This document shows, one piece after another, positions 23,841 through 35,302 of a DNA stretch of 64,000 nt. Position numbers and translations under genes: made by a program. The DNA comes from Pseudoneurospora amorphoporcata (taxonomy: Eukaryota; Ascomycota; Sordariomycetes; Sordariales; Sordariaceae): positions 1 through 64,000 of the forward strand of contig MU859180.1 of NCBI GenBank assembly GCA_033297205.1, written 5' to 3'. The notes under the pieces are model-generated. The model ran no database searches. It was not told the DNA's origin and was given only the letters and a program-made list of their open reading frames with translations. Each line of letters starts with the position of its first letter. The first letter of the stretch is position 1.

Positions 23841-24503
23841 ATGGGAGATATTCAGAATTCTGCGCCCACCCTCGGCGCCAGGAAGAACGTCGATCCCGGT
23901 CAAAATGCCGTCAAGAGGTCAGTCTACTTCTCACTGAGCTTGCGCATGTTGTTAGACCATCGCCATGTTGATGCTTTGATTGCTGACTATTCATCGCCAC
24001 AAACAGACTGCAGACGGAGCTTATGCAGCTGATGACATCGCCGGCGCCGGGCGTGTCTGCCTTCCCCTCTGCCGACGGCAATCTCCTTTCGTGGCGGGCT
24101 ACTATCGAGGGACCTGACGAGACCCCCTACGCCGGCCTCACCTTGAAGCTCAGTTTTGAATTTCCTGCGAACTATCCTTACGCCCCGCCTACGGTGCTGT
24201 TCAGAACCCCGATCTACCATCCCAACGTGGACTTCTCTGGACGCATTTGTCTCGACATCCTCAAGGATAAGTGGACTGCTGCTTACAACACTCAGACTGT
24301 CCTGCTAAGCTTGCAATCCCTGCTCGGAGAGCCGAACAAGTAAGGAATTCACATGCTCTCTCAATCACATTTAGCAGGTCAAAGCTAACACATATCACAG
24401 CGCTTCCCCTCTCAACGGCGAGGCGGCCGAGCTTTGGGACAAGGATCCGACTTTGTTCAAGACCAAGGTCATGGACCGTCACAAGGACATTGACGACGAC
24501 TGA
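23841..24503 (+). CDS. ubc11: Ubiquitin-conjugating enzyme E2, UBE2C/Ubc11 type
   Basis: Three exons, 23,841-23,917, 24,007-24,339 and 24,401-24,503, give 170 residues. Both introns are GT-AG (GTCAGT...ACAG; GTAAGG...ACAG with branch GCTAAC). The UBC fold is complete: the HPN motif at about 97-99 and the catalytic cysteine 107 in SGRICLDILKDKW, which is typical of UBE2C. The N-terminal extension of about 25 residues before the core is also a UBE2C trait. In animals and yeasts this E2 primes substrates of the anaphase-promoting complex such as cyclin B and securin. Other E2s could share these motifs, but the WTAAYNTQTVLLSLQSLL segment favours this family. Confidence 0.92.
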
Positions 24504-24969
24504 AGGAGAAGAATAAGAGCAGCTTAGGAGAGCATTGGGTTAGGAGAAATTGGTTCATTCTGAAGGTTTGGAATCCCTGGCGTATTGGTCTCTGGAACAG
24601 GATTGCATTATCAGGGCGGGTTTGTTTAATGGGTATCCCGTTGTTGCTCGCGTCTGCTACCGGTTGCAGACTGGTTTTATGAAGTATATCAAGCATTGGT
24701 TGTAATGGACAGTATATCGTCCGTAGAGCGTATCATTTTCATGAAGCCCTGCCTGACCATCTGCGACGCTCTCACACTCTGCAATTGTCTTCCCTCATCG
24801 TTGCTGGAGGCGGTTTGGTGGTATCGAAGGTGCCGTGTTCCATTTTACGAACCCTTTATTCGTAATGCGAAGCTAGATGCCATGCGAAAACTCCGGAAGC
24901 CCAATGCCGCCCTGAACCTGAACCGCGGTCCCTTCGTGCCAAAAATTCGTTTTGCCAGAACACCCAAAT
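24504..24969. other. Convergent 3' region
   Basis: This holds the 3' ends of the E2 gene and the eL31 gene. I see nothing else. Confidence 0.5.
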
Positions 24970-25531
24970 TTACTCCTCAACGACAACGGTGTGGAGACCC
25001 TTGGGGTTCTTCACGTTGACGGCCTGGACGTAGCTGTAGAGCTTCTCCTTGGCGCCCTCCTCGTCGTTACGGCGGCGGGAGATGCGAACGCGGAGACGGT
25101 AGGCAACGCCCTTGACACCCTGCTCCCAGACCTTCTTGTTCAGCTGGGGGTCAATGCGGACATCGGTGGTACCCTATAAATCACATTCATGTCAGTCTTG
25201 GTGTTCTTTCAAACTGACCACGCCGTGTCCCCAACTCGAATGTCGTCTCCATAGCTCCAGTTCCTCCAGATCGGATTGTGTGTTCGGGTGTTCGTCGCTG
25301 CACGTACCATCGCCTTGTAAGCGAACTCCTTGATCTCCTTGATGGCGCGAGGGGCCCTCTTCTTGAAAGTGACACCGTGCATCTGCGCCAGGGTCAATAT
25401 TTCGTCCTCGTTCGTCTGGTCGATTGTTCGGTATTGCTTACGCGCTTGTGCATGTGGATGGTGTACTCGCGGGCGACAACGTCGGCGATGGCCGAACGCT
25501 GGGTCTTACCGGAAGGCTTCTTGGACGACAT
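24970..25531 (-). CDS. rpl31: 60S ribosomal protein eL31
   Basis: Three exons, 25,531-25,442, 25,382-25,308 and 25,173-24,970, give 122 residues, the normal length. The introns of 59 and 134 bp are GT-AG and in phase 0. Recognisable eL31 pieces are REYTIHMHKR, then FKKRAPRAIKEIKEFA, then VRIDPQLNKKVWEQGVKG, and the arginine-rich YRLRVRISRRRND. The protein sits at the polypeptide exit tunnel of the large subunit, where it contacts nascent-chain factors. Codon choice is strongly biased to C-ending codons, as expected of a highly expressed gene. Confidence 0.96.
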
Positions 25532-26708
25532 TCTGAACAGCTTGTTAGCAAAGGAGGGGGTTCGCGAAGCCGGACCGTGTCTCGAGAACTGACGGGACGG
25601 CTGACTCGAAATTGGACAGGGCAAAAATATGAGGGGCCGCAGTTACGTACTTTGGAGATGGCGGTGTCTCGTACACTCGTGGTCGGGTGAGAGTCGTCGA
25701 AGTCGTTCGGTGCTGCGGCAAACGATAAACCTCCCAATGAATTTTGCACCTGATTTTTCCACGAAATCTGGAAAGTGCGGACCTGGGCTCAACTCGCCTT
25801 GCTTACCTTACCCTAAACGGAAGGACGGCTGGCAACGTCAAGCCCCCACCACTTTTGGCATCTGCCAAGCCTCTGACAGCTGGCGTACCGCTTCCCGTCC
25901 GTCCCCCAAACTTTCAATTTCCCAGTGACTTCTGCAATCTCCCTGCCATGCTCGCCAGGGAGACTGCTGTTGCAGCAAGTGCACCTTCCTTTGTGAACTT
26001 GTCAATTGCTGTTCCATGCTTTCCACTTGCGATCTCCTGCTGGCCTGTCCACGCCCTGTCAGTCTTGTCTCCAGTGCCTGATCAGCCTGCGTAGGGACGG
26101 GTGGGCCTTGCACAGCCTGTTTGTCACCACGTCCCATCCCAAGTTCTGGGGCTGTGAAGTTACACCCCGTCCCCCTTCGTCGCAAACACACACCTCCCAT
26201 CATTCCATTCACTCGTTCCTGCTCTGCACCCGACCCGGCCTCGTCAACCACACCCACTCAACTTCCCAACCTGTCATTCGTTACCTACCCAACAAACTTC
26301 CAACTTGCAACCATCGCCATCTTTGGATCAAACCAATCTCTCCGACAGCGCTGCGCGCAAACCACGTTCTTTACAACAACAAAAAAACCAGAAACCGCCA
26401 AATCCAAAAAAGTATCGATTAATCAAACTCCTTTTCTCGTGCACCCGGCAACCGCGACTCGCGAAACACTCGATTGACGTCAAACCATTATCGCTCCCAC
26501 CCGCGTAACTGATTGAAACGCTTGCCCGCCACAACTTGCTCTCCGCGGACAACCTACCTGGGAGCTCAATACACTATACAGCTTTCTTGCCCCGCTCTCC
26601 ACACCATACTCCGCCGGCGTCCTTTCGCTCTTCGCCCATTATCATATCGCACCCTCCTCCGCCGTCGGATTCAGCTCGAGTTTCAGGTCCCCTTCACCTC
26701 CCGTCAAA
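25532..26708. other. Divergent promoter region of eL31 and the RGS gene
   Basis: No gene is seen. It should hold the eL31 promoter and leader (possibly with a leader intron) and the C-rich leader of the RGS gene. Confidence 0.5.
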
Positions 26709-27915
26709 ATGGCGGAGCCCATAGCACACACGCCCTCCCCTCAACCCGACCTCAATCGAAATCGACTCCCTACCTTGTTTGAGGTCCTCAGCAGGCGGAC
26801 GCTCCCGCCCGTCGATCTGTTCTCCTTCTACATTTATATGAGAGATCAGCAGCGCTCTGTCGACTACCTCGATTTCTGGTTGGTTTTCACTTCTCGGTGT
26901 TTGTTGATTATGGCAGTTTCCTGACCCGAGACAGGCTCGATGTCGCCCAACACATGTCACTATGCCGTCACTATGTTCGCGAATTGCGACGCTCCGTCCT
27001 TGTTGGCACCCCCGAGCCCGACCGAAGCTCCCAACGATCATCCGCCATTCTTGAGAGCATGGGAGATTTGGACCCCGTCGCAGGACCGTCTATGTGGGGG
27101 AACGAGAAGGAGAGGGATCAGGATGCGCAAATGTCTGCCTTCTTGCGCGAGGATCGATCGATCGGGCAGGAGTCTCCGCAAAGTAGCAGCGACCGCCGTG
27201 GTCGTCCCAGCAACCTCAGCGCCCAGCGCGAACTCACTACCGACTCAAATTCCCCAGCGCATGCCGTGGCGCGCGACGATATCAGAGCCTCAGCAGAAAA
27301 GATTCTTTACACCTTCCTTCTTCCCGGCGCAGAACGCGAGATCACTCTTCCCGGCTCTATTACTTCGGATGTCACGACTGCCATTGAGGATTATGGACGC
27401 GATGACCCGGAGGTGTTCGACGTGGCCAAGGATTATGTGTTTCAGGCCATGGAGAGGGATGCGTTTCCCGGGTTCCTTAGGATGAAGGCCCTCGGAAACC
27501 TCATTCCCCCCACATTGATGCTGCGCCTCATGGTTGGTCTCGTGGCCATGTTCGGCGGCTTCTGGACGGCCTTCGTTTTAATCTTCCTTAACGAATCTCG
27601 CCAAACAAGGTGTTGGGTATGTTATCCGACGAGCCACATCTGCATAACGTTTTGGTTTTCTTGCTAACGGTTCAGCAGGTTATCCTGCCTTTCACCATTG
27701 GAGTTTACTGTCTTTGTTCATATCAGTACTCACTCGATCCCATTCTCGCTCTCGTCGGACTGAGCGAATATACCCCTTTTAACTTCTCCCGAGTTCGGGA
27801 GCCATACGTCCGAAAACTCCTCGCCCAGAGATCCATGGTGGTTCTCGCCGTTACTGCAGTCATAGACGCCGCGCTATGCGTATTGTTCATTCTCGTACCG
27901 GGAAAACGACTATGA
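26709..27915 (+). CDS. RGS-domain membrane protein, Rax1/RgsC type
   Basis: Three exons, 26,709-26,878, 26,935-27,616 and 27,679-27,915, give 362 residues. Intron 2 uses GTATGT, branch GCTAAC and GCAG. The RGS fold begins at about residue 22 (LPTLFEVLSRRTLPPVDLFS) with YLDFWLDVAQHM, is interrupted by a disordered acidic insert of about 90 residues, and resumes near ILYTFLLPGAE to DYVFQAMERDAFPGFL. Three hydrophobic segments follow: around LMVGLVAMFGGFWTAFVLIF, around VILPFTIGVYCLC, and around MVVLAVTAVIDAALCVLF. RGS proteins speed GTP hydrolysis on G-alpha. Yeast Rax1 and Aspergillus RgsC share the RGS-plus-membrane layout and act in polarity or growth. Assignment to that subfamily is by architecture. 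Confidence 0.82.
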
Positions 27916-29438
27916 CCTGGTAACACACGGAATCACGCGGTGATGTGATGGGCAGCTTTCTTCGGCGTTTTGGTTTGCTTAATCTTTTATTACCACAATA
28001 CCCATGGGAGCTAGAACGACACGGAAAAATGGGATTTTCCCTGGTTTTCGACAATTCCACGCCGTGTAATCATCTTTGAGGCAACCAGTTACACTCTTAA
28101 TCCAGGCGTGGAATGTTGGTAATCTGTTTTTAGATCTCTCCTCTTCTTGACCACCTTTTTAACCTACCGATTTTTTTCAGTCTCAGTCCAAAACGAGGGC
28201 AAGTTTATACAACGGCCATATCTCCTCCACCACGATGATGACGGGGAGGAACAAAGAGGGTCTCTTATTTCGGATTGTTCTTGATACGGAAAAAAGCGAT
28301 ATTTCTCTTTGGCGGGCAAAAGCGGGGGGAATTCTTGTTTGTTACTCTTACGAACGTCATGACACAAATGAAGCTTACTGTTTTCACATCGGACCATACA
28401 CTCTCTCTACTACAAGAGTGCGCTGAGGATGGAGACAACGACGGACGGCGCAACCAATTTGGCTTGGGCTATGGTCGGGCTTCTTAGAGGTAGTACTCTT
28501 GAGGTAAAGAAAGGTACGACAGTGATAGAGACGGGGTCACGGTCTGGCTTTTTTTTCACCGGAGGATTTCCGGTGAACCCCCAAAAGGGTACGGAACACC
28601 AACTCGTGCGAGTGTGGTATCTGTTGTTGTTGTTGTTGTTGTTGTGCCCCGGATTTTAGGGAGAAAAAAGATGGAATCCCGAGTTCTCGTGTGTTCTGGA
28701 TAGACACATCCCTTCTTAGTACCATCACCACTGCACTAACCGCTGACCTCCACGCCCTACACTACACTACTTCTGCACAGCTTGTTGGGACTCTCCAAAA
28801 ACTAGGTACACTAACTAGACTACAAGCGAGATCTTTTTCGCTCCGAGTACGAGAATCAAATTTCCTTTTGTCCGCTTTTCACTTGTTTCATTGTGGTTAC
28901 ACGAGTGCAATGAGTGACTGGTTGGTATGTGTGTTACTGAGAGGCTGGAAGAGATGAGAGCAAGGAAACTGCGTGATGGTTGGTCCAATATTGTTCAGGT
29001 GTGGAACAACCGGAAGATGAAAGTCACACACGACTGTCGTGGTTGACTACAGCATGGGAGAGAATCTGGTTCCAGTCTCAGGTATGGGAGTACGATGGCC
29101 CTAGGTGATTTCAACGGATTTACTTCCCATGCGCCTTGATAGTCACTATAGAACCACTCTTGGGGAACCTTGGGTATCTGATTTACTCGCCATTTTGACC
29201 ATTCAAGTGAAGTTCGTGATAATGATATCTGACAAGGCAGTTACGAAGCTTGCTCTCTATTCTCTGGTTTCGACCATGAACGTAATGATGCTATGTTTCT
29301 AGCTGTTCCTCCCGTTCCCTAACCGTCTTCGCAGATCATTCATGGTCTTAGACTTTCATGTCAATGCAATTAAAGCAATAACCGGCACCTAGCGTTCTTT
29401 CCATGAGTTGTCCTGACGTGCTTGGGAAATTCAACCTC
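27916..29438. other. Convergent intergenic region
   Basis: I see no gene in these 1.5 kb between the RGS gene and csn7. A (TTG)n microsatellite lies at 28,622-28,645. A short perfect hairpin (CACCGGA / TCCGGTG) lies near 28,557-28,575. Confidence 0.5.
28622..28645. repeat. (TTG)n microsatellite
   Basis: About eight tandem TTG units lie in the non-coding region. No function is suggested. Confidence 0.8.
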
Positions 29439-30802
29439 CTAGGCGGCCAACTTCCGCTTGCTGCCCCTCTTAGAATCATCTCCCTCATCGTCCAGATCCA
29501 TCGTGTCATCGTCGATATCCCCTTCCGAGTCATCCATATCGCCGCTCCCTCGCTTGCCAAGAGGACCCGCCGAGCCCGAGCCTGAGCCTGTCTCCGTACC
29601 CCCCAGTGTCGCGTATGAGGCCGAGGAACCCATTAACCCCGCCGCTGGTGAGGGCGATACTGCTGATGGCCCCTCTCTGAAGCTGAGATAACTGCCGCCA
29701 CCACTCGTCAGCAAGCTGTTCGTTCCGCTCTGATTGCTTTGGTGGTGGAGATGGTGATTTTGCTGCTGACGTGACTGATTCTGCTGCTGCTGGTAGTTTC
29801 CTCTCTGAGATGGCCGGTACCCCTGGGACGAGCCACCACCGCGAGAGTAGTCACCACGAGAGTAGCCGCCACCACGAAAGCTACCACCTGGACCGGCGCC
29901 GGCACCGGCACCACCACCACCACCGCCGCGTTTGTTGCTGAACCGGGGCAAAGAGGACGAAGAAGAAGAGGACGGTACCGCACCCTTCTGTTCATCTTCC
30001 AACAACTGCGACATCTTGTTGTTCCACTCCTGTTCCTCGCTCGCCCGCCTGTCCGCCTCCTCTCGCAGGTTGGCCATCGTCGCTTCCAGCTCCTGCAGCG
30101 TCGCCTCGCACCGACCCGCCCAGCCCTGCAAGCTCGAGAGCAAACCACCCACGCCTCGCGCAGGCACGTCCCGCAGAGCGGCCACGCTGTTGATCTGTAC
30201 CATCTCGTTCGCAGGGTCTAGCTGCCCTTCGATGAGACCGGCGTAGATGGCGCTGATCACGAGCTCCTCCAGCTCTCGCGCGCTGGAGAGCTCCAGGTGT
30301 CGGATCAGGGAAGCATAGCTTAGGTTCGGCTGTACCTGCACCTGTTCCTGCTCTTGCTGCATTGCGTCATCGTCGGGAGGGCTGCTGATGCTGTTGCCGT
30401 CGTTGGTGACCAGTGTGAGGAGGGAGAGCTGGCGCAGCTTCAGCTTCTGTTCATCGTTGAGGACAGGAAGCGCCGAGGCGTTGGCAATGTAGTCCCCGTA
30501 AGTCCCGTGGCTGAAAACTTGGAGGAGCGTGAGGTAGGAGGAGAACTCGTCGGAGTTTGCTAGGGACTGGATTTGAGGCGTCTGGAGAAGCTCGGTGAAG
30601 ATGAAGGTGTTGGCGGCCGAGGTTGCGCGGGTCACGAGGTCTGCCGCAGCGCGCGGGGAGGTGGCAGATTTGGAGAGCGCGATGAACGGCTGGAATGAAA
30701 AATCCGTGTTAGGTACAACTCTCCAATCTTGATGTGACCCCCCTAAGAGGGGAAAAATGACGGACGAACCTCGAGAGCATTGAGAGCTTTGGCTTGCTCC
30801 AT
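29439..30802 (-). CDS. csn7: COP9 signalosome subunit 7 (PCI domain)
   Basis: Two exons, 30,802-30,770 and 30,689-29,439, give 427 residues. The first exon encodes only MEQAKALNALE; the 80-bp intron runs from GTTCGT to CCAG. The N-terminal helices (FIALSKSATSPRAAADLV, FTELLQTPQIQSL, YLTLLQVFSHGTYGDY) and the PCI winged-helix part (KLRQLSLLTL, LSYASLIRHLEL, ELEELVISAIYAGLIEGQLD) match CSN7/CSN8-type subunits, and a coiled coil (TLQELEATMANLREEADR) follows. In the COP9 signalosome this subunit scaffolds the complex that removes Nedd8 from cullins. From about residue 290 the tail is unusual: an RGG/GGG stretch, a Q/H-rich stretch, and an acidic then basic end (DDEGDDSKRGSKRKLAA). Confidence 0.86.
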
Positions 30803-31680
30803 TGCGAGTTGGGGCAGGCCGGGTTAGCGGTAGCTCGTGAGTCGAGAGATTGGAGATCCGGGGTCCGGTATGCGATGTTATGTGAAAGTGAAGCGCAGAC
30901 AACGAAGTAGTAAATGGGGATAATTCTGGTTTGAACTTAGCTACGGGGTACAATTACGGCTTGGTGTAGCACGGCACAAGATATGGATGGCCTTGATTGA
31001 CAGGTCGTGAATGAATGTCCGACTGCAGCCTGTGGTGGAGTTAACCTGGGGTAGGTACAGTGTACACTACACCCGCCATAAGGCTGAAAGCTCCAATGAC
31101 CAGAGAAGTGTGGCTTGCCCTCCAGCGGGGTACCTCCGCCAAGCCCGCTCGCAGCGGTCAACTGAACTTCACGCATTCCCGTCGGTTCCGTTGGCAGGAG
31201 CAACTGCCGCGGGCTTCAACGCCTAAGCTCGCCAAAAGTACGCCTTAGAGATTACAGAACACGAATCTCTGGCGATTATGGGTTTCATCACCCTTACTGT
31301 GTCGATCTCAGGTCAGTTCAGATATCCACTCGGTACACAACGTAGTTTTGCTCGCAGCCGGTGTTTATGAAGTTTTCCCTGTTCTGTACGTCCTCCCGTC
31401 TCTTTCCTTTTAGCTCCCGAGGCTGGTCGGTGTATTGGATGGGGCACTTTTGGCGCCAAATTGGCTGCGTCAAAAGTCACGTTTTGACGCGACTAGGCGC
31501 CTTTGGTGACCAGCATCTGTGAATCTAGGCGCAAGGGTCCCCTGGATGATCGGATGGCAACCCGTATGAAGTGGAGAAATCTAGGAAAAGAGATCCGTTC
31601 GGTATACATATCAGCCCATGTAGGATTGTTAGCGTGGTTCTTGCCCTATATTTTCTTATAAAGGGGATTGCAAGGCAGGA
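30803..31680. other. 5' flank of csn7 up to the AT-rich boundary
   Basis: No gene is seen. Normal composition continues to about 31,670 and then drops sharply into AT-rich repeat DNA. It must hold the csn7 promoter. Confidence 0.5.
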
Positions 31681-32654
31681 CACGTCTATTTACACTATCT
31701 AATTAGCTGAAATCGTCTAATTTCAAAGTGAAAAAGAATTAACAGGCGGCCGTATACAAACTTCTAGAAGGCAACTCTTATTCTAGTATACAACTACTAA
31801 AATCACTTAGAATTAGACTTCTACTTTCTATAATAAATAAAGTTAGAAAGTATTTATAAACTATTTATAAGGCATTTACAAAGTATTTACAACGGTTTAA
31901 TAAATTAAACTAACCAAATTTTAAGATTATGAACTAAAAAAAACGAATAAATTATAATTTTTCAATTAAACTACGAAATTACTCAAATTACCTAAATCAC
32001 CTATTAAAACTTACTATAACTAAAGAGGCCTATAAATGCTAAATTTCAACTCCGAAATTTAAAACGTTAATAAAAGTTTACTTGCTATACAAACTACTAT
32101 AACGCTCGTATACACTCACTAAAAAGTTTATTACATATAATCTTCCCCTTTAATATATATAACCTTCCTCTTTTACTCTTATATACTCTTTTAATTTTAC
32201 CCTCTTTTATAACTTTCTTTTACTAATCCTCTTTTAATACCCCGCCAACTCTCCTAAATCGTCGACCCTCCCCCAAAATAAATAAACTTCTTAATACTAA
32301 AAAGATTACGAAAATTAAAATAATAATACTAATATTAGAAATAACAAGAACTTTATTTACATAGGCAATTTAAACTATAATTATAGTAAATATAATAGTA
32401 AAATAAACTTGCTACGCAACGTACAAGTCCTCCCAATTACTAACTTTCAGCACGCTACTAACTACGTCGCTATACCTAATTAATACATTTACTTTTTAAA
32501 TCGTTATCTATTACTAACTATTATCCTTAGCGCAATTATTATTACTCGGCTTCGAAAATCCTTAACTACCTTTATTGCTATTACTAAGCGCCCTTACCTC
32601 AGCTAACTAATCCTTTTTATTAATTAATATAATTAAACTGTTTTTTTCTTCTTA
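31681..32654. other. AT-rich RIP-degraded DNA
   Basis: The stretch is dense in TA dinucleotides with stops in all frames. It probably contains the left end of the Tc1-type element, but I could not identify its terminal repeat. Confidence 0.5.
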
Positions 32655-33430
32655 ATACTCTGCTAAACTAAAAACTGTACTAATTACCTATGAAGAGCGC
32701 ATTATCTATAAGGCTTTTCGTACGTATATAAAAATAGAGTATAAAGATATTACTACTACCCTTAACCTTACTATCAGATAGGTATAATATACTTATCTCG
32801 CTAAAGCCATCCCTTATCACTGCCTTAAGGGTAGGCCACTTACCATTCCACTATCCCTAATCGATATTCTTATTAAATATATAAATACTTTTACAAAGTT
32901 AAAAAAGTTTCTATCGTAAACAGAACTAGAGAGGCGCATACCCGAATTTAAAGGATATCATTGCTATTCTATCTAGAATATAATAAAATCCTAAGGTATT
33001 CATCGTATTAAATAACTAATATACCTTTCCCTATTTAATTACACCTATCGTCTTCCCTTTATATTTGCTTTGAATATACTAACCTTACTCCTTTCAAATA
33101 GAAGTTCTAAATTTAAAATAACGAAACGTAAATTAATAGCATTATTCAAGGCCGTTGTTTCGTTACGTTTCTCAAAGACGAGAAAATTAACAATTTCGTC
33201 AAAATTAAATTTAAAGCTCGAAGGTAGATATTCTAAGCCTATTTTATAAATAAGAAAAAGAATATATTCATATTCTAGAATTATAAGGAATAAAGTACAA
33301 TTATTAATAGTACTTATTAAAAATACATTCTCCCTCTTTTATAACAATTCTAGTAGTAAAATTCGTCTTTTATTATTATGCAAGACAACGCTCCAGCTTA
33401 TAATTTGAAATCGACGAAGGTATTTATTAT

Positions 33431-33845
33431 GAGAATGTCTTTTCAGACTGTAGCAAATGTCTTTTCGTACTGTTGCTAAATTCTATAACTAGGTATAACT
33501 TAGCTAAATGTAAAGGCACGAGAACGATTGTAGTATTAGAATTTTTATTATTTCTTTGCGCTTTTTACACACCTAGCGCGGGGACCTTGACGTAGAGTAT
33601 AGTAAAGAAGTAGGAACAAGATAGAAATTTAGCTAAAAGATTCTTTCTTTTTATTTCTTCGTCCAACGCAAAGCTTAACGGGCAGTAGCTATTACGCCGT
33701 AGATACTGTCTTATAGAATAAAAAATATAAAAAATTCCAATACTATTTTTATTCTTATACGATTATAAATAGCTAAGTTATACCTAGTTATAGAATTTAG
33801 CGACAGTACGAAAAGACATTTGCTACAGTCCGAAAAGACCTTCTC
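33431..33845. mobile_element. 415-bp inverted-repeat element (MITE) with 8-bp target duplication
   Basis: Arms of about 76 bp (33,431-33,506 and 33,770-33,845) are near-perfect inverted repeats, with outer ends GAGAATGTCTTTTC and its partner. TTTATTAT is present immediately outside both ends (33,423-33,430 and 33,846-33,853). An 8-bp duplication is typical of hAT-type transposition, so this is probably a non-autonomous hAT-like element. There is no coding capacity. It lies at the left edge of the insertion that splits the Tc1 transposase. Confidence 0.75.
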
Positions 33846-34162
33846 TTTATTATAGGTCTGGCGCTTAGTACTAGCACCTGGCACTCAGTTAGCTAAACCA
33901 GTACTAGCATAGTAACACACGCTAAGCTAGCAAGACCCTAGTACGCCCAGAGACCTCCTGAACACCCTCAGGATTTCTCTAACCTCTACGAGCTTCTATG
34001 TGCTACCTCAAGCATCTACACTACGTACAGCCATAAAAGGATAGGTAGCTAGACTACTCTACGGGCCAATCTTTCTCCCTTTCTTTCCTTATAGAACCTC
34101 AATAGATTACCTTCAGGCCAATACTTACGTATTGCTCTACTATCCCCTTATAGTATTTATTA

Positions 34163-34254
34163 TTTACTACAATACCCTAACTAGCCTATAATAATAGTAC
34201 TAGTATAGGGATGTTACAGTAAACTATACACTTGTAGTAGAACGGAGCGGAAGC
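34163..34254. repeat. Inverted, more mutated copy of bases 1-92
   Basis: The reverse complement matches bases 1-92 over its whole length. It differs at about eleven sites, ten of them transitions toward A or T in this copy. The element it belongs to is not identified. Confidence 0.75.
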
Positions 34255-34324
34255 AGTAGTACGACAGTAATACTAAAGGAAGCAGCGTAGTTATAGCGTA
34301 GTTGTAAATACAATAGAAGGATAT

Positions 34325-34452
34325 TATAACAGCGGTAGCAAACCACTACACTAACTAGGTTATATTCCTACAAAAGAATACAAGTAACTGAAGCTGGCCA
34401 TTCGGTTCCTCAAGTGGTCTTATATAATTGTGATAGTACGTTTACTATTATA
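34325..34452 (-). repeat. TRIM-like element, 3' LTR
   Basis: It is 128 bp, aligned without gaps to 34,689-34,816. It is the more mutated of the two copies, with changes mainly G to A and C to T. Confidence 0.72.
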
Positions 34453-34688
34453 TTCCCCCTCTTATATTGAGAGGTTCGTCCCAAACTTTGACCTCCCTCT
34501 AACGCTAACAGTACCAGTTAGCGACTAATACTTAGGGAGCCGATCGAATTAAATTAGGAGCTCTTAATTAAGGCCGGTACCATTCTTGGTCATCTGGGGT
34601 AAGGAGAACCTATATAAGAGTATCCGAAAAACTCGAAAGTTTTTCCAACTACAAAGTTTGAACTCGCAGCCTTTTAGCTTCAGTTAAG

Positions 34689-34816
34689 TATCACGGCGGT
34701 AGCAAACCACTACAATAACTAGGCCATATTCCTATAAAAGGATACAAGTAACCGAAGCTGGCAATTCAGTTCCTTAAGTAGTCTTATATAGTTGCGACGG
34801 CACGCTTGCCGTCACA
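34689..34816 (-). repeat. TRIM-like element, 5' LTR
   Basis: It is 128 bp and better preserved than the copy at 34,325-34,452. It ends GCCGTCACA before the target copy AATAT. Confidence 0.72.
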
Positions 34817-34821
34817 AATAT

Positions 34822-35302
34822 TGTAAAAGAGGTCTTAAAGAGGACTCTGCTCTTAAGACAGAAGATTATAGTAGACTCTGCACTATGAGAAAAGACTATA
34901 TTATATTATTTGAGTATGCTTACTTACATGCTTACTTGCTTAAAGAGTGACTAACTAATAGAGAGGAGAGGTCTTTATATACATAAATGCTGAGTGTTTG
35001 GAAGCCTCTAGAGTGTAGAAGCTTTCTGTAAGTTAATAGAAGTGCTTGTAAGAGTACTATACTATGAAAGGAAAGAGTTGAATCTATGAGCTTCTGTTGC
35101 ATTCCATAATAACAAATCAATCTAGAGAGAATGCTAAACAGGTTCGAGAATCTAGAATGTAGTAGTAAAACCTCTATATTCTAGTAAATTCTATAGGGCT
35201 AAGTCGACTAATTCCATAATGTAGAAAGAATAGTATCCTCAGCAATCAGCTTTCTATACTACAAGGTAGTATAAGGCAGTTACAAGGCACTGTACTAGCT
35301 AC
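34822..35302. other. Unassigned repeat DNA inside the split Tc1 element
   Basis: This is AT-rich sequence with no recognisable gene. It is the right portion of the insertion that divides the Tc1 transposase. Confidence 0.4.

Larger units (their letters stand above)
34325..34816 (-). mobile_element. 492-bp miniature LTR element (TRIM-like)
   Basis: Direct repeats of 128 bp (34,325-34,452 and 34,689-34,816) flank 236 bp of non-coding DNA. The right repeat reads TATCACGG...CCGTCACA, consistent with an original TGTCACGG start, so the ends are TG...CA. The flanks GATAT (34,320-34,324) and AATAT (34,817-34,821) form a 5-bp target duplication with one G/A change. On the minus strand a purine tract AAGAGGGGGAA directly abuts the left repeat, as a polypurine tract should, so the element points left. 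No gag or pol is present. Near the other repeat, minus-strand bases around 34,660-34,680 contain GAGTTCAAAC, which resembles a tRNA T-arm. Confidence 0.72.

Noticed and set aside
18546..30802. A functional cell-cycle cluster (Chk1, Ubc11-type E2, SprT-like protease, CSN7)
   Set aside because: The genes are interleaved with a ribosomal protein and an RGS protein, with separate promoters. Fungal genes of this kind are not known to cluster, so chance is the simpler view.
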